DNA of 64,000 bases, from contig JAQTMR010000009.1 in NCBI GenBank assembly GCA_028714255.1, positions 1 to 64,000 of the forward strand, in the 5' to 3' direction. A model generated the notes under the pieces. The model ran no database searches, had not been told where the DNA came from, and was given only the letters and a program-made list of their open reading frames with translations. Shown here one piece after another: positions 53,667 through 64,000 of this stretch. The stretch comes from Phycisphaerae bacterium. GTDB taxonomy: Bacteria; Planctomycetota; Phycisphaerae; Sedimentisphaerales; Anaerobacaceae. The translations under genes were made by a program, and so were the position numbers. Numbering within the stretch: the stretch's first letter is position 1; the number at the start of each line of letters is the position of its first letter.

Positions 53667-54212
53667 TTAACGATATTTATTGCAGGTTAGAATTTCATCT
53701 ATGGTTTTTCTTTTTTTGTACGGGGGTTTTTCGTCGGCGGAAAAGCCAAGGGTGATTATAAGCTCCACTCTTTTAAATTTAGGAATCGAAAGAGTTTTCT
53801 TAACCTTAGCCTCATTGAACCAGCCAAGCATACATGTCCCCAAGCCTTCCTCGGCGGCCTGGAGGCAGAAATGTTCGGCGGCGATACCTATGTCCATCTG
53901 CTGGAAGTTTTTCTTTTTAACGATACTGCCGAATTTGGCGGAGAGTTTCTGTCTTTGCGAAACTATTAATACGAGGACGGGCGCTTCGAAGGCGAAATTA
54001 TTAAAATCCAGAATGCCTTTGAAAGCAGCCGACGCCAGTTCGTTTAGAAGTTCAGGAGCATCTACTATTATAAACTTCCAGGGCTGAGAATTACACGCTG
54101 AAGGAGCTAATCTGGCGGCTTCGATACATCGAAGGACTTTTTCGCGCGGAACGGGGACAGTTTTGTAATTTCTAACGCTGTATCTTTTATTTGCCAAATC
54201 CAGGAAGTTCAT
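53667..54212 (-). CDS. nitroreductase-family protein
   Basis: The 181-residue protein is a standard FMN-dependent nitroreductase: YSVRNYKTVPVPREKVLRCI with the phosphate-binding Arg at the start, LAPSACNSQPWKFIIVD, and a late GLGTCMLGWFNEAKV. It reduces nitroaromatics, quinones or a metabolic substrate using NAD(P)H; the true substrate is unknown. Repeat elements lie on both sides, so it is probably a single-gene unit. Confidence 0.9.
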   Translation of the reverse strand: MNFLDLANKRYSVRNYKTVPVPREKVLRCIEAARLAPSACNSQPWKFIIVDAPELLNELASAAFKGILDFNNFAFEAPVLVLIVSQRQKLSAKFGSIVKKKNFQQMDIGIAAEHFCLQAAEEGLGTCMLGWFNEAKVKKTLSIPKFKRVELIITLGFSADEKPPYKKRKTIDEILTCNKYR

Positions 54213-54252
54213 AACGGCTATTGATTTTATGCCGGGGGCAGGGCGGTTTCAA

Positions 54253-54351
54253 TTTATTATTTATTATTTATTATTTACAATTTATTATTTTGGTTGAGAT
54301 TGCCGCACCCCGTTTCTGTCTTCGACAGAAGACACGGGGTTCGCAATGACA
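54253..54351. repeat. A/T heptamer tract and dispersed repeat copy 2
   Basis: About 3.5 copies of TTTATTA run through 54253-54277. At 54296-54351 a second GAGATTGCCGC...CGCAATGACA element encloses a nested palindrome: ACCCCGT/ACGGGGT outside and TTCTGTC/GACAGAA inside, loop TTC. These occupy the gap 54213-54597, in which I see no gene. Confidence 0.6.
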
Positions 54352-54597
54352 ATTTTAAATAGATACATCCACCGCGTTGCGAGGGGCAAGGCGGGAAAGT
54401 CGGGTTTTCGGCCAAAAAACACACTGGAAGCCTTAAAAAGACAGATAAAATTTTAATCAAGGCCGAGCGGCAAAGCCGATAATAAATATAATGGGGCAAT
54501 ACACGGGGGTGATATAAAAAGTAAATATCCGTTCATCTTAATAAAAGCGGTTAGAAGCGATATGTAATATTAACAATTTAATGTGGAGGTACCAAAA

Positions 54598-55278
54598 ATG
54601 TTATCTGTATTAGAATGGGACAATCTTATAGCGGAGCCTGTCCGGCAAATGCTGAGCAAAATACTGGCCTATCTTCCTGTGCTGCTGGGCGCATTAGTAA
54701 TTCTGGTAATAGGCTGGGTCGTGGCCAAGGCAATTCGGCGGATAATTGACTGGCTGCTCAAGACGGTGCGTTTCGATATGCTGGCGGACAAGGCGGGGAT
54801 ATCGGGAATTCTAAGAAAAGGGGATTTGAAAATCTCCGCAAGGGAAGTGGTATGCGGGATAGTTTATTGGCTGATTATTATTATGGTCTTAGTGATGGCG
54901 GTCGATGCGCTGGGTCTGCCGAAGGCATCGGATATTCTTGCAAGCTTATTCGCTTACATTCCGAAGGTCATCGCGGCGTTGCTTGTTCTGATAGTTGCAA
55001 TGTTTCTGGCCAGTTTCGTGTCAGGGATAGTTCGCATGGCGGCGGAGAACGCGAAGTTACCCAAATCGGAGCTATTGGCGGGTATAAGCCGATGGGCGAT
55101 AATAGTTTTCGCGGCAACAATCGCGTTGGAACAGCTCGGCATCGCCCCTCTTTTGGTAACAGCGACATTCAATATTATTCTCGGCGGTATTGTCCTTGCT
55201 TTGGCTCTTGCCTTCGGATTGGGCGGTAAGGATGCCGCGTCGAAGTATCTCGATGAATTAAAGAAAAAGCGTTTTTAA
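54598..55278 (+). CDS. MscS-helix membrane protein without beta domain
   Basis: I chose the ATG at 54598 because GGAGG lies 8 bases before it. The 226-residue protein contains about five membrane helices of the conserved TM-helix repeat family related to MscS mechanosensitive channels. It ends ALALAFGLGGKDAASKYLDEL, which matches the MscS pore-helix end. The beta domain that normally follows is absent. It may form a small channel or a structural membrane protein; gating is unproven. Confidence 0.8.
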   Translation: MLSVLEWDNLIAEPVRQMLSKILAYLPVLLGALVILVIGWVVAKAIRRIIDWLLKTVRFDMLADKAGISGILRKGDLKISAREVVCGIVYWLIIIMVLVMAVDALGLPKASDILASLFAYIPKVIAALLVLIVAMFLASFVSGIVRMAAENAKLPKSELLAGISRWAIIVFAATIALEQLGIAPLLVTATFNIILGGIVLALALAFGLGGKDAASKYLDELKKKRF

Positions 55279-55287
55279 CCAAGGCCT

Positions 55288-55848
55288 TTATTCTTTAACG
55301 CGCGTGACGTAGAGGCCCGTTCGGGTATCGACGCGGATGAGTTCGCCCTGTTTGACAAAAGCGGGGACCTGCACGGTTATTCCGGTTTCGAGAGTTGCGG
55401 GCTTGGTCTGGCTTTGTGCGGTCGCACCTTTGATTTCCGGAGTCGTATCAACGATTATCAAATCGACGGTGTTCGGCAGCGTGATGAGGACGGGCTTTTC
55501 TTCATACGAATCTATTATTACCTGCATATTCGGCTTGATGTATTTCAGGGCGTCACTAAAAACGGAGTCATTTAGGGTAATCTGGTCGAAGGTCTGCAAA
55601 TCCATGAGTACGTGCTCGGAAGCGCTCGAATAGAGATATTCGTAGGCCTTTTTTTGCAGCTCGATTTCTTCGATAATCTCATCGGAGCGCACACGGATAT
55701 TCTGTATCAAGCCATCGGTAATGCTTTTTATCTTTGTCTGATAGACAGCACCGCCCTTGCCGAGCTTGACGTGTTCGAAATCAATTATTGTGTACAGCCT
55801 GCCGTCAACCTTGATGGCCTGGCCCTTTTTCATTTCAGATGCTTTCAT
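55288..55848 (-). CDS. efp: translation elongation factor P
   Basis: The 186-residue protein has the three EF-P domains. The tip loop VKLGKGGA carries Lys31, the position modified in many species, and the C-terminal half ends RVDTRTGLYVTRVKE. It relieves ribosome stalling at polyproline. GGTGGAG precedes the ATG. It is convergent with the MscS-helix gene, 9 bases apart. No modification enzyme is visible nearby. Confidence 0.95.
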   Translation of the reverse strand: MKASEMKKGQAIKVDGRLYTIIDFEHVKLGKGGAVYQTKIKSITDGLIQNIRVRSDEIIEEIELQKKAYEYLYSSASEHVLMDLQTFDQITLNDSVFSDALKYIKPNMQVIIDSYEEKPVLITLPNTVDLIIVDTTPEIKGATAQSQTKPATLETGITVQVPAFVKQGELIRVDTRTGLYVTRVKE

Positions 55849-55941
55849 ACATACTCCACCGATTGCGGAACTAAAACTGCCAAAATATTTAGTATTTCAT
55901 TATCGCAAAATGCGCCGTGATTGTCAAGAAGGCGAAGTGAA

Positions 55942-56211
55942 TTAGGGCAGTTTTACCAGCTCATACAAGCCGTGGCCGGTGTCGCGGAGTCTTCCCTGTC
56001 TGCACAATTCGTTCCAGACCTCCTGCGGAAACTGGTTTGGCGGCTTGATGGCAAAAACGCCCGTAGGGCCGGTCGAAAGCGCGCTTCGTCCAAGTCGCGA
56101 ATCGTCATCGAGGGCGGTAAGTTTGAGTCGCTTCTTGAATGCTTTGATGGCACTTCTGAGAGTCTCCGGTGGTATGCCACCGGCTTGCTCCTGCGGCTGG
56201 TGTTCTGTCAT
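55942..56211 (-). CDS. small conserved hypothetical protein
   Basis: The 89-residue protein has a helical start (PPETLRSAIKAFKKRLKLTAL) and a C-terminal WNELCRQGRLRDTGHGLYEL motif. It is a small acidic/basic protein that I recognise only as planctomycete-typical. GGCGGAT precedes the ATG. Its position between efp and the SDR gene gives no clear hint of function. Confidence 0.6.
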   Translation of the reverse strand: MTEHQPQEQAGGIPPETLRSAIKAFKKRLKLTALDDDSRLGRSALSTGPTGVFAIKPPNQFPQEVWNELCRQGRLRDTGHGLYELVKLP

Positions 56212-56247
56212 ATTATCCGCCTCCGCATTTATGCTATTTAATTTATA

Positions 56248-57342
56248 TTAACCGAGGTTCCCATGCCAATCGACCGAGCAGGCATAGTCGAGTAATTTTT
56301 TGAAGTACGGCAAGTCCATCGGCGGTAATTCTATGTCACTATCGGAGAGGACTTTGTCGGTATTGGTCCTGTCGAAAACAGGTTCTGACTGCATGTAGGG
56401 CGCGTAAACCGAAGTTGATTTCTGGATTAGCCTTTCGATTCTGCTGGGCTTTTCAGTGGTAAAGCTGTCAGCTTTAACGAGTTTATAGCTGCTTAATCCA
56501 AAGAGGCTGGAGAAAATCCGGCCGAAGTCTTTCATAGTTAAGGGCCTGGGGCTGGTAATATGATAAGTGCCGGGAAGGCCTTTACTGATGATATGAGAGG
56601 AAACTTTGGCGAAGTAATCTACGGGGATAATATTTTTTGTTACGCCTGGTTTTGTTATGACACGGATACAATCTTTCCCCAGGCGCGGCGCGATGAGGGC
56701 AAGGGCTTTCATGTAATCATACAACGAGGCAAAATGCACCGTTTTCCCATATTGGGAATCTCCGAGGACAATACTCGGGCGGAGAATAACAACGGGCAGA
56801 GAATTAGTTTGCGCCCAACTGTGAACGAGCATTTCCGACCTGCATTTGGTGTCTTCGTAAATGTTATTAAAGGATTGTCCGAGGTCGGTTTCGTCTTCCT
56901 TTACGGTGCCGGTTCGTTTTCCGGCGATATAGGCGCTGCTGACGTGAACCAAGGGCAGAGAGAGTTTGCCAGCGAGTTCGAGGACATTAAGTGTGCCCTG
57001 AATGTTCATCGTTTGATGAGATTTGTCGCCGTCGCCCAAGAATTTCGTGCAGGCGGCACAGTGAATGATTTTGGAAAGCCGATTAAAATTCTTCGAATCT
57101 GACTTGAGCCCAAGCTGTTTTTTGCAGATATCTCCATGAACTATCTCGATATTGTCTTTGAGTCCATTGGCTCCTGTGATATCGAATATTCGATTCAGGC
57201 GGGCGGCAGCATCTTTGCTATTGCGGTCCCGCATCAGGGCCAGGACTTTTTCGCCCCGCCGGGATAATTCTACGGCAAGCCAGCTTCCGAGGTTGCCGGT
57301 TATTCCAGTCAGTAAAACAGTATTTTTCGACGCGATTGACAT
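56248..57342 (-). CDS. extended SDR, thioester-reductase-like (NAD-binding 4)
   Basis: The 364-residue protein is an extended short-chain dehydrogenase of the male-sterility/thioester-reductase group: VLLTGITGNLGSWLAVELSR for NAD(P) binding, and HVSSAYIAGKR then YEDTKCRSEMLV with the catalytic Tyr...Lys pattern (here Y-x3-K). It may reduce an acyl thioester or modify a nucleotide sugar. No carrier-protein domain accompanies it. The substrate is unknown. Confidence 0.82.
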   Translation of the reverse strand: MSIASKNTVLLTGITGNLGSWLAVELSRRGEKVLALMRDRNSKDAAARLNRIFDITGANGLKDNIEIVHGDICKKQLGLKSDSKNFNRLSKIIHCAACTKFLGDGDKSHQTMNIQGTLNVLELAGKLSLPLVHVSSAYIAGKRTGTVKEDETDLGQSFNNIYEDTKCRSEMLVHSWAQTNSLPVVILRPSIVLGDSQYGKTVHFASLYDYMKALALIAPRLGKDCIRVITKPGVTKNIIPVDYFAKVSSHIISKGLPGTYHITSPRPLTMKDFGRIFSSLFGLSSYKLVKADSFTTEKPSRIERLIQKSTSVYAPYMQSEPVFDRTNTDKVLSDSDIELPPMDLPYFKKLLDYACSVDWHGNLG

Positions 57343-57404
57343 AGCACTTTATTCTACCGAGGATTAAACCAAATAACAAGGAAATATCCGGCAGTTAGCA
57401 ATAG

Positions 57405-58436
57405 TTAGATTTTCCCGGATTTGAGGGATTTCTCCGTAAAGATAATTATATCGTTCATCATCTGCACAGCTTCGACGGGATGTTTGCCGGCAGCGGTTTC
57501 TGCGGAGAGCATTACATAATCGGAACCGTCTATGATTGCGTTGGCAACGTCGCTTACCTCGGCGCGCGTGGGCCGGACGTGTTCTGTCATACTTTCGAGC
57601 ATTTGCGTGGCGGTGATGACAAAGACCCTACAGCTGAGGCATTTTTTGATAATGATTTTCTGCATTACGGGCACTTCGCAGATTGGCAAAGAGACTCCCA
57701 TATCGCCGCGGGCAATCATGATGCCGTCGGAGACATTCATTATTTCATCGATATTTTCGATTCCCCTGCGGTTCTCAATCTTGGCAATCAGGGGGCAATT
57801 AAAATCGCGGCTGTTGATAAATTCCCTGACGGCGAGCATGTCTTTTTTATTTCGGACAAAGGACTGGGCGATAAAATCGACGTTGTTTTCTATGCCGAAG
57901 AGAAGGTCGTTTTTGTCTTTTTCGGTCAGGCCTGCGAATTTCAAATTAATGTCGGGGATATTAATTCCTTTGTGTTCCTTTACAATGCCCGGAACAAGGA
58001 CCTCGGCTTTTAGGCCGGTTTTGTCACGGCCCCTGACTTTTAAGGCGATGCTGCCGTCATCGATGAAGATATGGCAGCCGGTTTTTATATCCGAGAGAGC
58101 GCCATCGTAATCGAAGGGTATGACGTTTTTTTTGTCGGTTTGCGGTTCGTTAATCAGTGTTACTGTGCTGCCGGCTGCAAGGGTGAGCATTTTCCCTGGG
58201 CCTTTGAACAGGCCGACCCTGATTCTGCAGCCTTCGAGGTCCTGGAGGATTTTTATTTTGTTTTTGCGTGTTTTGTTTAGCGTCCTGACAATATCAATGT
58301 TTTGCTTATGGGTTTTGTGGGTTCCGTGAGAGAAATTAAGCCTTGCGACATTCATTCCTGCCAGAGCCAGCTTTTTTAAGACGGCGGCAGTACTGCTGGA
58401 AGGGCCCAATGTACAGATTATCTTTGTCTTGCGCAT
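57405..58436 (-). CDS. pyk: pyruvate kinase, short form without C-terminal domain
   Basis: The 343-residue protein has the complete A and B domains: KIICTLGPSS, NVARLNFSHGTH, the catalytic Lys in PLIAKIENRRGIENIDEIM, ARGDMGVSLP, and the C-terminal SDVANAIIDGSDYVMLSAET. The usual C-terminal allosteric domain (about 120 residues) is absent. The 62-base gap downstream cannot hold it and no frameshift remnant is visible. It should still convert phosphoenolpyruvate to pyruvate, but probably without effector control. AGGAG precedes the ATG. Confidence 0.9.
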   Translation of the reverse strand: MRKTKIICTLGPSSSTAAVLKKLALAGMNVARLNFSHGTHKTHKQNIDIVRTLNKTRKNKIKILQDLEGCRIRVGLFKGPGKMLTLAAGSTVTLINEPQTDKKNVIPFDYDGALSDIKTGCHIFIDDGSIALKVRGRDKTGLKAEVLVPGIVKEHKGINIPDINLKFAGLTEKDKNDLLFGIENNVDFIAQSFVRNKKDMLAVREFINSRDFNCPLIAKIENRRGIENIDEIMNVSDGIMIARGDMGVSLPICEVPVMQKIIIKKCLSCRVFVITATQMLESMTEHVRPTRAEVSDVANAIIDGSDYVMLSAETAAGKHPVEAVQMMNDIIIFTEKSLKSGKI

Positions 58437-58549
58437 TTTTGCTCCTGCAAATTTTGTAAGTTGTGAAACAACTATATCAAAATACGGCTATTTTGTCGAT
58501 ACCGGCAAGCGCAGGACAGGAACGCCGGGCCATATACAAACTTATGCGG

Positions 58550-59713
58550 TCAGGTTTGTTTAGGCACAAAGGGGGAGAGTTTGCGGAGCTTGTTGACGAT
58601 TTCGGGTATTTTTTCGATTGTGTAATCAACTTCCTTTTCGGTGTTGTATCGGCTGAGGCTAAAACGGATTGAGCCATGAGCGGCAGTGAAGGGGACACCC
58701 ATAGCGCGGAGAACGTGGGAAGGTTCGAGCGAGCCTGATGTGCAGGCCGAGCCGGAGGAAGCGCAGATACCGAACTTATCGAGCATAAGCAGGATTGCTT
58801 CTCCCTCGATAAATTCGAAACTGATGTTACTCGTATTGGGCAGGCGATTTTCGGGGTCGCCATTGACCATACAGTCGGGACATTTTTCGAGGATTGATTT
58901 TTCGAGTTTGTCGCGGAGTTGTCTGACTTTTTTATTTTCCTCGCTGAAGTTCTGCATCGCCAATTCGCAGGCCCTGCCGAGTCCGATTATGCCGGGGACG
59001 TTTTCGGTGCCTGCACGCCGGCCTGACTCCTGATGGCCACCAAGCATAAATGGTGCGAGGCGGGTACCCTTTCGGACATAGAGTATTCCGACACCCTTGG
59101 GGGCGTGCAGCTTGTGGCCCGATATGCTTAGCAAGTCGATAGCGCTTTTCGATAAGTTCAAAGGGATTTTGCCGACGGCCTGTACGGCGTCGGTGTGAAA
59201 GACGATGCCTTTGCCTGTTACCATTTCGGCGATTTTTTCGATGGGGAATATCGTGCCTGTTTCGTTGTTGGCATACATAACCGTTACGATAGCGGTGTCT
59301 TCGGTGAGAGATTCTGCGAGTTGGTCGATATTGAGTCTGCCTTTTCTATCGACGGGAATCTCGACGACTGTGTAGCCGTGGTTTTCGAGGTCACGGCAAA
59401 CACTAAGGACGGCGGGGTGCTCGACGCGAGTGGTTATAACCTTGTGCTTATCGGGGTAAGCAGCGAGAGTACCTTTGATTGCGGCGTTGTCGCTTTCGGT
59501 TCCGCAGCCTGTGAATATGATTTCAGACGGGTCGCAGCCGAGAAGCACAGCTATCTTTTCGCGGGCTTCGCGGATTTTAATGCCGACCTGTCCGCCGAAG
59601 TTGTGCATGCTCGAAGGGTTGCCGTAAAGCTTGCAGAAGTATGGCTTGATTTCTTCCAATACCTCATCGGCGACTTTTGTCGTGGCGTTATTATCGAAAT
59701 ATATGGTCTTCAT
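58550..59713 (-). CDS. nifS: cysteine desulfurase
   Basis: The 387-residue protein is a class V PLP enzyme: YFDNNATTKVADEVLE at the start, PLP Lys in SGHKLHAPKG (about 200), and the catalytic Cys in ASSGSACTSGSLEPS (about 325). It releases sulfur from cysteine for Fe-S cluster assembly. It is directly coupled to nifU (TAA-A-ATG). The cysteine-making genes cysE and metY lie just upstream in the same transcription direction. Confidence 0.95.
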   Translation of the reverse strand: MKTIYFDNNATTKVADEVLEEIKPYFCKLYGNPSSMHNFGGQVGIKIREAREKIAVLLGCDPSEIIFTGCGTESDNAAIKGTLAAYPDKHKVITTRVEHPAVLSVCRDLENHGYTVVEIPVDRKGRLNIDQLAESLTEDTAIVTVMYANNETGTIFPIEKIAEMVTGKGIVFHTDAVQAVGKIPLNLSKSAIDLLSISGHKLHAPKGVGILYVRKGTRLAPFMLGGHQESGRRAGTENVPGIIGLGRACELAMQNFSEENKKVRQLRDKLEKSILEKCPDCMVNGDPENRLPNTSNISFEFIEGEAILLMLDKFGICASSGSACTSGSLEPSHVLRAMGVPFTAAHGSIRFSLSRYNTEKEVDYTIEKIPEIVNKLRKLSPFVPKQT

Positions 59714-59714
59714 T

Positions 59715-60596
59715 TTAGCCCCTGTGGTTATGCGGCTGCTGGGTTGAGTCTTTATCTTCTTCGACGAAAAGCTTATCTGAAACGAATTCTCTCAGTTTAG
59801 TTTCGACGACGTCTTTCATTGTGAATTCGGTCAGTTTGCACTGGGCGCACATGCCCCTAAAGGCGACGATTACTTTATCGCCTTCGACGTCTATCAGTTC
59901 GATGTCACCACCATGCTCACGAAGGGCCGGGCGGATTTGTTCATTGATTGTCTGCTGAATCATCTGTATTTTCTGGATGTTCGTCAATTTGCCTGCCCAT
60001 CGAGGCTGCGTTTCGGTTACCTGGCCTGCTTTGTCACCCTGGATATTTTTGATTATTTTTTCGATTTCGCCCCTGCAGCCGCCGCAGCCGCCGCCGGCCT
60101 TGCAGTAATTTGTTACCTGCTCGACGGTAGTAAGGTCGTTTTCGCGTATGACCCTTTCGATTTCATCTTCGGTAACGCCGAAGCAGGTGCAGACGACTTT
60201 TCCTTTAAGCTCGTGTTTCTTTTTTCCGCCGGTGTGGTAATTCTCGATAGCTGCTTCGAGGGCTTCTTTGCCCATAACCGAGCAGTGCATTTTTTGTTCG
60301 GGCAGGCCGCCGAGGTAATCGGCGATGTCTTTGTTGGTTACTTTGGCAGCTTCTTCGAGTGTCATGCCTTTTATTATTTCGGTCAGGACCGAGGACGTCG
60401 CGATTGCGCTTGCGCAGCCGAAGGTTTTGAATTTCGCATCTGCGATTCTGCCATCCTTATCGAGCTTGAACGTCAGCTTTAGCGCATCGCCGCAGGCCAG
60501 TGAGCCGACCTCGCCTACGCCGTCGGGGTTTTCTATTTCTCCGACGTTGTGCGGATTGAAAAAATGGTCCTTAACCTTATCCGTATATTCCCACAT
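59715..60596 (-). CDS. nifU: NifU-type Fe-S scaffold
   Basis: The 293-residue protein has the full three-part layout: an IscU domain (about 1-125, with LACGDALKLTF and GCASAIATSS), a BFD-like [2Fe-2S] domain (about 130-185, VCTCFGVTEDEIE then GGCGGCRGEIE), and a C-terminal NifU domain (about 215-280, GMCAQCK). It receives sulfur from NifS and delivers clusters, for example to NadA. Its usual upstream neighbour is displaced by the repeat cassette at 60608-61010. The nearest ribosome-site-like sequence, TAAGGA, lies in that cassette. Confidence 0.93.
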   Translation of the reverse strand: MWEYTDKVKDHFFNPHNVGEIENPDGVGEVGSLACGDALKLTFKLDKDGRIADAKFKTFGCASAIATSSVLTEIIKGMTLEEAAKVTNKDIADYLGGLPEQKMHCSVMGKEALEAAIENYHTGGKKKHELKGKVVCTCFGVTEDEIERVIRENDLTTVEQVTNYCKAGGGCGGCRGEIEKIIKNIQGDKAGQVTETQPRWAGKLTNIQKIQMIQQTINEQIRPALREHGGDIELIDVEGDKVIVAFRGMCAQCKLTEFTMKDVVETKLREFVSDKLFVEEDKDSTQQPHNHRG

Positions 60597-60607
60597 AATT
60601 AGTTTTG

Positions 60608-60642
60608 AGTCCTTAGTTTTTAGTTTTTAGTTTTTAGTTTTT
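60608..60642. repeat. TTTTTAG heptamer tract at the end of the four-helix gene
   Basis: On the plus strand about four TTTTTAG units run together. The stop of the four-helix-bundle gene (60627-60629) and its last residues (KTKN) are encoded inside this tract. A related AACTCAA/AAACTCA tract lies on the other side of the gene at 60984-61010. Confidence 0.6.
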
Positions 60643-60983
60643 TCATAACCGGTTTTTACTATGCTGGTTAGAATTTTGATTAATTCCTCTGACATTTGTA
60701 TAAATTCACTCACATAATCTTTTTGTAAAATCCCCGAATCTCTAAGCAATCTCAACCAATAGTTTGTTTCTCTCGCCTCTTTTGAGGCAATACACATTTT
60801 CGCAAAGAAGTCTTTTTTGCTTTGTCCCGCCAAAGCTTCTTCGACATTTGCACCTATACTTGTGCCAGACCTTAATAGTTGGGTGGCAATTTCAAAATGC
60901 TTTTCATCTTTTAGCTTCGCACACAGGTTTATTACCTGCAAAGCAAAATCATAACTTTTTTGTTTAATAATACTCTTAGCCAT
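60627..60983 (-). CDS. four-helix-bundle protein (S23/23S-rRNA-IVS type)
   Basis: The 118-residue protein has the family pattern: YDFALQVINLCAKL, QLLRSGTSIGANVEEALAGQ and SKEARETNYWLRLLRDS. It forms a helical bundle. Members are often encoded in 23S rRNA intervening sequences or as isolated genes; a DNA or RNA role is suspected but not known. It splits the metY-nifU operon and is flanked by heptamer-like AACTNAAA tracts. The end of metY (SAEF plus stop) lies in the right-hand tract. Confidence 0.85.
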   Translation of the reverse strand: MAKSIIKQKSYDFALQVINLCAKLKDEKHFEIATQLLRSGTSIGANVEEALAGQSKKDFFAKMCIASKEARETNYWLRLLRDSGILQKDYVSEFIQMSEELIKILTSIVKTGYEKTKN

Positions 60984-61000
60984 AACTTAAAACTCAACAC

Positions 61001-63227
<2,227 letters not shown>

Positions 63228-63247
63228 AAAACCTCCTGAGGGCTTTT

Positions 63248-64000
63248 TTATTTTTTTACCTGCTTGCCGTCTTTCGTGTAAACCAAATCTGCCTTTGGCG
63301 TTGTAACGGTAACGCCGGCGGGGACTGGTTCTTTTATCCAGACGTTTCCGCCGATTACAGCGCCTTTGCCGATAACTACATCGCCGAGTATCGTCGCCTC
63401 GGCATAAATTGTTACGTTGTCCTCTATGGTCGGATGTCTTTTTCCGCCTTTTATTATTCTTCCTCGTTCGTCCTTCGGGAAACTAAGGGCGCCGAGGGTG
63501 GCGCCCTGATAAATTTTAACGTTGTTGCCTATGACGGTAGTTTCGCCTATTACGACGCCGGTTCCGTGGTCGATAAAGAAACTTTTGCCTATCGTTGCGC
63601 CTGGGTGTATATCGATGCCGGTCCTTGCGTGGGCACATTCGGTCATTATGCGGGGAATCAAGGGGACACCTTTCGAGTACAACTCATGGGCGATGCGATA
63701 CGTCGCAATGGCTATTATGCAGGGATAGCTTATCACGACCTCTTCATAAGATTTCGCGGCGGGGTCACCATCAAAGGCGGCGCCGACATCGGCCTTGAGC
63801 ATTTCTCTAATATGGGGCAGGCGAGCGAGGAGATATTCTGCGGCTTCCTCGGCCATTGCCCTGCATCCGCCGGTGTCGCATTCTTCCATTCTGCAGCGGT
63901 ATTTGTAAGCGCGCTCAATCTGTTCGGAAAGCTCGGTATAAACGTGATACAAAATATCAATAACAATGTAATTGATATTCGATTTCGTGACCGTTCGTTT
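63248..64000 (-). CDS. cysE: serine O-acetyltransferase, 5' end beyond window
   Basis: The frame stays open to the right window edge, so the start codon lies outside; a TTG at 63952 is an internal codon, not a likely start. The visible 250 residues include the helical domain ([20 protein letters not shown]...) and the left-handed beta-helix: [39 protein letters not shown] and [14 protein letters not shown]. It is of the longer EpsC/SerAT type. It acetylates serine for cysteine synthesis, feeding metY and NifS downstream. Confidence 0.92.
   Translation of the reverse strand, partial: KRTVTKSNINYIVIDILYHVYTELSEQIERAYKYRCRMEECDTGGCRAMAEEAAEYLLARLPHIREMLKADVGAAFDGDPAAKSYEEVVISYPCIIAIATYRIAHELYSKGVPLIPRIMTECAHARTGIDIHPGATIGKSFFIDHGTGVVIGETTVIGNNVKIYQGATLGALSFPKDERGRIIKGGKRHPTIEDNVTIYAEATILGDVVIGKGAVIGGNVWIKEPVPAGVTVTTPKADLVYTKDGKQVKK

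Noticed and set aside
54275-54499. 74-codon leftward frame
   Set aside because: It overlaps the GAGATTGCCGC palindromic repeat and has no ribosome site.
57343-57404. Possible remnant of the missing pyruvate kinase C-terminal domain
   Set aside because: The gap is only 62 bases and no matching residues appear in any frame, so the short form is taken as genuine.

Overview
The window most likely comes from the chromosome of a planctomycete of class Phycisphaerae (Sedimentisphaerales-like). Three pieces of evidence point there: secreted proteins ending in a PAPGA...GWLRRRR variant of the PEP-CTERM sorting signal; a large beta-helix protein ending in a dockerin-like pair of calcium loops; and a complete exosortase-linked exopolysaccharide (EPS) locus. 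The taxonomic call is inference from protein style; there is no rRNA in the window.

Positions 1-34,000 form one leftward EPS and protein-sorting region. A perfect-consensus sigma70-type promoter (34,176-34,203, minus strand) fires into an EpsI-family gene. After a gap comes a run of tightly packed genes: ATP-grasp enzyme, flippase, polysaccharide pyruvyl transferase, FrhB-like iron-sulfur protein, O-antigen-ligase/polymerase, two CelD/FemAB-like acyltransferases, two NodB deacetylases, glycosyltransferases of several families, two methyltransferases and a PssD/PssE pair. The region then reaches an exosortase, a Wzc-type co-polymerase/tyrosine kinase, the initiating sugar-phosphate transferase, a 1392-residue TPR protein and a solo LuxR-type regulator. 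At its far end are three consecutive PEP-CTERM substrate genes and one unknown secreted protein. No Wza-type outer-membrane exporter is present in the window.

The most unusual feature is that both the exosortase (12,681-14,660) and the initiating sugar-phosphate transferase (8,394-10,103) carry an N-terminal nucleotidyltransferase-like plus left-handed beta-helix module. The NTP-binding signature is degenerate in the first and unrecognisable in the second. This suggests a shared adaptor or sensing module coupling EPS initiation to protein sorting. A second notable feature is a roughly 190-residue domain that interrupts the second beta-helix of the 1168-residue rightward protein (34,564-38,070). 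It is clearly homologous to the passenger domain of the small PEP-CTERM protein at 1,775-2,455.

Positions 38-48 kb hold an outer-membrane barrel protein and an acetate/acyl-CoA block: AMP-forming acetyl-CoA synthetase, an OFA-family transporter, an AcuC-type deacetylase, a CoA-transferase fused to a GNAT acetyltransferase, and an ADP-forming acyl-CoA synthetase. The set suggests acetate activation under lysine-acetylation control.

Positions 48-64 kb are largely housekeeping: CDF metal transporter, phosphohexomutase, SerA, a conserved unknown protein, a B12-domain protein lacking the usual histidine ligand, nitroreductase, MscS-helix membrane protein, EF-P, a thioester-reductase-like SDR and a short pyruvate kinase. 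The last part is a leftward cysteine/Fe-S/NAD operon (cysE, nadA, metY, nifU, nifS). A four-helix-bundle (S23/IVS-type) gene flanked by low-complexity repeats has been inserted into that operon. The intergenic stretches at 53.2-53.7 and 54.2-54.6 kb are packed with small palindromic dispersed repeats. I saw no tRNA, rRNA, CRISPR array or transposase.
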